Below are positions 5,193 through 8,160 of a DNA stretch of 8,160 bases, piece by piece. Within the stretch, counting starts at the first letter, position 1; each line of letters opens with the position of its first letter. The position numbers and the translations under genes are program-made. Location of the stretch: contig JAFGIT010000143.1 of the NCBI GenBank assembly GCA_016929465.1, positions 1-8,160 of the forward strand, given 5' to 3'. The stretch is from JAFGIT01 sp016929465 [NCBI: Candidatus Coatesbacteria bacterium]. Its GTDB lineage: Bacteria; B130-G9. A model generated the notes under the pieces. It saw only the letters and a list, made by a program, of their open reading frames with translations, was not told the DNA's origin and searched no databases.

Positions 5193-6638
5193 ATGCATTG
5201 GCATTGGAAGGGAATAAGCAAACCCAAAGGTTTCGTCGCAGAAGAAGCCACCCAATTCTATGGGAGATTCACGGCTGAACCATTCGAGCGCGGGTTCGGA
5301 GTCACTGTGGGCAACTCGCTAAGAAGGGTGCTTCTGTCCTCATTAAAAGGGTGGTCCGTCTCAGCAGTTAGAATCGAAGGTGCAAAGCACCAGTTCTCAC
5401 CTGTGCCAGGCGTCGTAGAGGATGCGACCGAGATAATACTAAACCTCAAGAAATTGAGACTACGGCTCTCGGTGTTCCATCCAAAGGTCATCTATTTGAG
5501 CGCCAAGGGGCCGGGCAAAGTGACCGCACAGGCTATAAAGCCTGATCCTGACGTCGAAGTGCTCAATCCGGACATACATGTCGCGGAACTCGACGATGAG
5601 AGTGAACTGAACATCGAGATCCGAATTGAATATGGCAGAGGATATGTCCCAGCCGACCAACATGATTTGAGCGACCTGTCGGAGCAGTGGATACCGGTTG
5701 ACTCGATATTCTCCCCCGTGACCAGGGTCAATTTTAGCGTCGAGAACGTACTTCACCTCGAGAGGGCGGATTACGACCGGCTTTTGCTAGAGATATGGAC
5801 CGATGGCAGCATTGAGCCACTCGATGCAATCGCCCAGGCCTCGAAAATATTGAAAGATATCTTCCTAAGCTTCATCACCTTTGAGGAGCCTGAGGAGGAA
5901 GAAGAAGAAGAGCCCAGGGAGGAAGAAGTAGAGATCAATCCGGGCTTGAAGAAGAGCATCGAAGAACTCGATCTCGGATCGAGGCCAATGAACTGCCTCA
6001 GGGCCGCAAACATAAAATATGTGGCTCAGTTGGTTAGCAAGACCGAGCAGGAACTACTGAAGCTCGAGAACTTCGGCAAGGAATCACTTCGTGAAGTGAA
6101 GAAGATACTTGTGGAGCTGGACCTCGAGCTGGGGCAGGACCTCAGCGAATACGAGGAACTTGCGCCACTCCTGGGCAAGGAAGTCAGCGCTAAGTGGGAG
6201 TCCGAGGATCTCGAGGAGGAAGAGGAAGAAACGCCAAAGCCTCGCAAACGACCCGCTGCGCCAGTAGAAGATGATGACGATGATGACTTCGAGTCCGAAG
6301 ATAGCGAATTTGAAGATGAAGAAGAGCCAGAGCCCTTTGAGAGAAAGCCGGCCAAGGCTTCGACCAAGAAGCCTGCCAGGGACGAAATCGAAGAGGACGA
6401 GGCCGGAGTGAAAGCTGAAGCCAAGAAGGCCAAAGCCACTAAAAAAGCGAAAGAAAACAAAGAAGATACAACAAAGCCCCGCAAACGAGCCAGCACTGCT
6501 AAAGCGAAGAAGGCTGAATCGCCATCTGATGAGAGCGAGGATAAGCCCAAGAAGGCATCTTCTGATGGCAAGAAGAAGCCGGCAAAGACAACTCGCAAGA
6601 AAGCTGCTGAGGCTGATGCCGAGGAGGCGAATGATTAA
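5193..6638 (+). CDS. rpoA: RNA polymerase alpha subunit with long charged C-terminal extension
   Basis: The alpha subunit dimerises to seed assembly of core RNA polymerase, and its C-terminal domain contacts UP-element DNA and activators. The product is 481 residues; most bacterial RpoA are about 310-350. The NTD covers about 1-228, with ERGFGVTVGNSLRRVLLSSL (32-51), PGVVEDATEIILNLK (72-86) and IPVDSIFSPVTRVNFSVE (167-184). An acidic linker follows (about 229-250, EEPEEEEEEEPREEEVEI). The helix-hairpin-helix CTD lies at about 252-314. It keeps R264, N267, C268, L269, G295, S298 and E301, equivalent to E. coli R265, N268, C269, L270, G296, S299 and E302, but has E297 for K298. Residues 315-481 are an extra low-complexity tail, acidic then lysine-rich. 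The reading frame is uninterrupted, so this appears to be a genuine extension. GGAGGA 5177-5182 precedes ATG 5193, and rplQ follows 19 bases after the stop. Confidence 0.96.
   Translation: MHWHWKGISKPKGFVAEEATQFYGRFTAEPFERGFGVTVGNSLRRVLLSSLKGWSVSAVRIEGAKHQFSPVPGVVEDATEIILNLKKLRLRLSVFHPKVIYLSAKGPGKVTAQAIKPDPDVEVLNPDIHVAELDDESELNIEIRIEYGRGYVPADQHDLSDLSEQWIPVDSIFSPVTRVNFSVENVLHLERADYDRLLLEIWTDGSIEPLDAIAQASKILKDIFLSFITFEEPEEEEEEEPREEEVEINPGLKKSIEELDLGSRPMNCLRAANIKYVAQLVSKTEQELLKLENFGKESLREVKKILVELDLELGQDLSEYEELAPLLGKEVSAKWESEDLEEEEEETPKPRKRPAAPVEDDDDDDFESEDSEFEDEEEPEPFERKPAKASTKKPARDEIEEDEAGVKAEAKKAKATKKAKENKEDTTKPRKRASTAKAKKAESPSDESEDKPKKASSDGKKKPAKTTRKKAAEADAEEAND
6135..6635 (+). other. Charged low-complexity tail of RpoA (residues 315-481)
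   Basis: This region codes for residues beyond the end of the alpha CTD. After a short bridge (about 315-335), residues 336-383 hold 27 Asp/Glu among 48, including six consecutive Glu (341-346) and six consecutive Asp (360-365). Residues 384-481 hold 26 Lys among 98, mixed with Ala, Pro, Thr, Ser and Glu in motifs such as KKAKATKKAK, KPKKASSDGKKKPAK and TTRKKAAEA. KPRKR occurs twice (349-353 and 428-432). The sequence is predicted by eye to be disordered. Lysine/alanine/proline-rich tails of this kind occur in histone H1 and some bacterial H1-like proteins, where they bind DNA non-specifically. Any such role here is inference. Confidence 0.8.
6233..6490 (+). repeat. Two-copy short repeat encoding KPRKR in the rpoA tail
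   Basis: The segments around 6235-6253 and 6472-6491 share CAAAGCC[T/C]CGCAAACGA at the nucleotide level and both encode KPRKR. The copies are about 237 bases apart, in the same reading frame. The similarity is close enough to suggest an internal duplication, although strong amino-acid constraint on a short basic motif could also explain it. Confidence 0.45.
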
Positions 6639-6657
6639 GATGGAGAGAGAGTAGCAA

Positions 6658-7050
6658 ATGAGGCATCGAGTCTCTGGAAGAAAACTCGGTAGAAATACCG
6701 CGCAAAGGAAGTCACTTCTTCGAAATCTTGCGATGGAGTTGCTCAGGCACGAGCGGATATGTACCACTCTTGCCAAAGCCAAAGAGACGCGCCGTTTCTC
6801 GGAGCGGCTGATAACTCTTGGCAAGAAGGACACACTCCACGCCAAGCGGCTAGCGGCCAGGCACATTTCTGATAAGGCGGTTCATAAGAAGCTCTTCACC
6901 GAGATCGCGCCCAGGTTTGTCGAAAGGCCGGGTGGTTACACTCGCCTATATAAACTTGGTCCTCGCAAGGGCGATGGTGCAGATATGGCGCTCATCGAGC
7001 TCGTCGATAGGGCACCCGAAGAGAAGCCGAAGAAGAAAGAAAAGAAATAG
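6658..7050 (+). CDS. rplQ: 50S ribosomal protein L17
   Basis: L17 is a 50S protein near the polypeptide exit tunnel and is nearly always encoded directly after rpoA. The 130-residue product opens with MRHRVSGRKLGRNTAQRKSL and continues LRNLAMELLRHERICTTLAKAKE (21-43). The conserved end of the fold is GGYTRLYKLGPRKGDGADMALIELVDR (92-118). A short charged tail, APEEKPKKKEKK (119-130), follows the core, echoing the Lys/Glu composition of the RpoA tail. The ATG at 6658 is preceded by GGAGAG at 6642-6647. rplQ is the last gene of the ribosomal cluster here; the 310 bases after it contain no convincing gene. Confidence 0.97.
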   Translation: MRHRVSGRKLGRNTAQRKSLLRNLAMELLRHERICTTLAKAKETRRFSERLITLGKKDTLHAKRLAARHISDKAVHKKLFTEIAPRFVERPGGYTRLYKLGPRKGDGADMALIELVDRAPEEKPKKKEKK

Positions 7051-7057
7051 ACCGTGC

Positions 7058-7110
7058 TCTGGGTGATGAGGCCCAGAACTCGGGACATATTTCTTCTCCG
7101 TCTCCAACCA
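7058..7110 (+). terminator. Candidate end-of-operon terminator after rplQ
   Basis: TCTGGG 7058-7063 pairs with CCCAGA 7072-7077 around an 8-base loop, starting 8 bases after the rplQ stop. No T run follows, so it is not a classic intrinsic terminator. The next stretch, 7091-7110, has nine C and one G, a C-over-G bias typical of Rho loading sites. Rho-dependent termination with a protective 3' hairpin is a reasonable reading but is inferred. Confidence 0.4.
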
Positions 7111-7213
7111 AGCTGTTGCGTGCGCCTTTTATGCATAAAGGTGTGAACAGAAGGCAACCACTGGGCCGACATCGCAGGCCGGCTTTGGCGTTACCTTTTG
7201 CGTTCCCGTTTGT

Positions 7214-7239
7214 TTCCATTTCGGATATTCGGAATGGAA
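7214..7239. repeat. Inverted repeat / hairpin in the intergenic region
   Basis: TTCCATTTC 7214-7222 pairs with GGAATGGAA 7231-7239 (nine pairs, one of them G-T) around an 8-base loop. No T run follows on the + strand. It could be an mRNA 3' structure or a terminator-related element; its role is not evident. Confidence 0.45.
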
Positions 7240-7274
7240 CCGCTTGCAATCCAAGACCGTAGCGGTGACTATTC

Positions 7275-7288
7275 ACAGACGCGTCTGT
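7275..7288. promoter_or_regulatory. Perfect 14-bp palindrome, possible operator
   Basis: ACAGACGCGTCTGT equals its own reverse complement over all 14 bases. It lies 24 bases upstream of a candidate -35 element and 72 bases before the downstream start codon. A gapless, symmetric site in this position is typical of a dimeric regulator's operator, but no regulator is encoded in the window. Confidence 0.35.
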
Positions 7289-7311
7289 CGAAGGGCATCG
7301 GGGTTCCCCGC

Positions 7312-7340
7312 TTGCACTTCCGATGATGAGGACGATTAAT
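7312..7340 (+). promoter_or_regulatory. Candidate sigma-70-type promoter for the dehydrogenase gene
   Basis: TTGCAC (7312-7317) and ATTAAT (7335-7340) are separated by exactly 17 bases. They match three of six and four of six consensus bases. Transcription would begin near 7347, leaving an untranslated leader of about 14 bases with the ribosome-binding site close to the 5' end, which is short. Treat as tentative. Confidence 0.3.
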
Positions 7341-7360
7341 CTCAGAGAAGAGGCATTGAT

Positions 7361-8160
7361 GTGATTGACATTGCGTGTGTTGGCTCCGGAGCATGGGGGA
7401 AGAACCTGGTGCGAACCTTCGCACAGGTCCCGGACGCGAGGTTATTATACTGCTGCGATACCGATCCGAAGGTGCTACAGCAGCTCTCAAAAGCATATCC
7501 GGGATGCGAGGCTACTGACGATTACGACAGAGTGATTCAGGACGACCGAGTCGAGGCAGTGGTCATCGCCTCACCCGCCCGACTCCATTACGAACACGCT
7601 CGGGCGGCGCTTCTGGCCGGCAAGCATGTTTTCGTCGAAAAGCCTATGGCGCTCGCATCGAGAGACGCGGATGATCTGATCGAGATCGCCGAGAAAGGTG
7701 CTCTTAGACTGATGGTTGGGCATCTGCTGCTCTTCCATCCGGCTGTCAGGAAACTGAAGGAGCTCATCTCAGCCAAGGACCTGGGAGAAGTCTATTACAT
7801 CTATTCCCAGAGGACGAATCTTGGGAGGATAAGGTCCGACGAGAGCGCACTCTGGAGTTTCGCTCCCCACGACATCTCAGTCGCGATCTACCTTCTGGAC
7901 CAGGAACCCAGCAGCGTATCGGCAGATGGTCGCGCGTATCTGCAGGCGGGAGTTGAGGATGTAGTCTTCTTGACGCTGCATTTCCCTGACGGCAAGATGT
8001 CTCACATTCAAGTGAGTTGGCTTGATCCTCACAAAGTCCGACGATTGACCGTTGTCGGGAGCGAGAAGATGGTCGTATTCGACGACGTCGAGCCGATGGA
8101 GAAGCTGAAGATTTACGACAAGGGCGCGAAGCTGCCGTCCTACGATTCATACGGTGATTC
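7361..8160 (+). CDS. Gfo/Idh/MocA-family oxidoreductase, WlbA/WbpB-like nucleotide-sugar dehydrogenase (3' end outside window)
   Basis: The frame is open from GTG 7361 to the window edge, 266 complete codons with no stop. GAGG 7350-7353 lies seven bases before the GTG. An upstream in-frame stop at 7337-7339 limits the start, and the overlapping ATG at 7359 leads straight into TGA. The protein begins with a Rossmann dinucleotide fold, IACVGSGAWGKNLVR (residues 4-18, GxGxWG), followed by an acidic CCDTDP end of strand 2 (31-36). VVIASPARLHYEHA (67-80) and the family lysine motif VEKP (92-95) come next. GHLLLFHPAVRKLKELI (120-136) and LWSFAPHDISVAIYLL (164-179) in the C-terminal domain resemble enzymes such as WlbA/WbpB that oxidise the 3-OH of UDP-N-acetylglucosaminuronic acid with NAD+ in surface-polysaccharide pathways. 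The family is clear; the substrate is inferred. Some relatives carry a fused acyltransferase domain, which could lie beyond the window. Confidence 0.88.
   Translation, partial: MIDIACVGSGAWGKNLVRTFAQVPDARLLYCCDTDPKVLQQLSKAYPGCEATDDYDRVIQDDRVEAVVIASPARLHYEHARAALLAGKHVFVEKPMALASRDADDLIEIAEKGALRLMVGHLLLFHPAVRKLKELISAKDLGEVYYIYSQRTNLGRIRSDESALWSFAPHDISVAIYLLDQEPSSVSADGRAYLQAGVEDVVFLTLHFPDGKMSHIQVSWLDPHKVRRLTVVGSEKMVVFDDVEPMEKLKIYDKGAKLPSYDSYGD

Larger units (their letters stand above)
7051..7360. other. Intergenic region between rplQ and the next gene
   Basis: No convincing protein gene, tRNA or other RNA gene was seen in these 310 bases. They hold a weak hairpin just after rplQ, a C-rich stretch, a near-palindrome centred on TTTATGCATAAA (7128-7139), an imperfect 12-base tandem repeat (7188-7199 and 7200-7211, 10 of 12 identical), a hairpin (7214-7239), a perfect 14-bp palindrome (7275-7288), a CGGGG-TT-CCCCG inverted repeat (7299-7310) and a candidate promoter. 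The layout suits the end of one transcription unit and the start of another. Confidence 0.6.

Noticed and set aside
6084-6866. 260-codon minus-strand frame opposite rpoA and rplQ
   Set aside because: It lies entirely opposite two well-supported genes, has no recognisable domain, and its openness follows from the biased codons of the rpoA tail.
7128-7139. TTTATGCATAAA palindrome as an operator or attachment site
   Set aside because: It is AT-rich and short, lies far from the promoter, has no second copy in the window and no integrase nearby.
7131-7262. Small + strand frame of 43 codons in the intergenic region (MHKGVNRRQPLGRHRR start)
   Set aside because: There is no ribosome-binding site, no recognisable similarity, and its start lies inside a near-palindrome; chance is the simpler explanation.
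6992-7276. Minus-strand frame of 94 codons covering most of the intergenic region
   Set aside because: It overlaps the end of rplQ antisense, and the composition and motifs do not resemble a known protein.
1-8160. Mobile elements, CRISPR arrays, tRNA or rRNA genes, or sign of horizontal transfer inside the ribosomal cluster
   Set aside because: No transposase or integrase motifs, regular spaced repeats, or tRNA-like folds were seen, and gene order is the conserved bacterial one.

Overview
The window is the promoter-distal part of a bacterial spc-alpha ribosomal protein cluster, followed by the start of an unrelated sugar-dehydrogenase gene. All recognised genes lie on the + strand: rpsE (3' part), rpmD, rplO, secY, adk, infA, rpmJ, rpsM, rpsK, rpsD, rpoA, rplQ, then a Gfo/Idh/MocA-family gene that runs off the right edge. 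The organism is a bacterium, since it has bacterial-type RpoA, SecY, IF-1, L36 and L17. The phylum cannot be fixed from the window. Base composition looks balanced to slightly GC-rich. AUA and AGG/AGA codons are common even in ribosomal protein genes, and TTG/GTG starts are frequent, so this is not an enterobacterium-like genome. An uncultured or deep-branching lineage is possible but is only inference.

Positions 1-3376 (rpsE to infA) are tightly packed. rpmD/rplO and secY/adk overlap by one base, rplO/secY are 2 bases apart and adk/infA 3 bases apart. The methionine aminopeptidase gene (map), which often sits between adk and infA, is absent here. Positions 3377-5192 carry rpmJ, rpsM, rpsK and rpsD with short spacers, three of which can form hairpins: the infA end with a T7 run, rpsM-rpsK, and rpsD-rpoA beside the rpoA ribosome-binding site. 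These genes supply 30S and 50S proteins, translation initiation (IF-1), the Sec translocon pore, adenylate balance and the RNA polymerase alpha subunit, all coupled to growth rate. L36, S4 and adenylate kinase are all the four-ligand, zinc-binding forms.

The most unusual element is RpoA. It is 481 residues, against roughly 310-350 in most bacteria. A complete NTD and CTD are followed by a tail of about 167 residues: a very acidic block, then a lysine/alanine/proline-rich block resembling eukaryotic H1-type tails. The CTD also carries Glu where E. coli has the DNA-contacting Lys298.

After rplQ comes a 310-base stretch with no convincing gene. It holds a weak terminator-like hairpin followed by a C-rich, G-poor stretch, a second hairpin, a perfect 14-bp palindrome and a candidate promoter. 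The last gene begins at a GTG at 7361 and resembles WlbA/WbpB-type nucleotide-sugar 3-dehydrogenases, so a surface polysaccharide locus may begin here. No mobile element, CRISPR array, tRNA or rRNA was seen.
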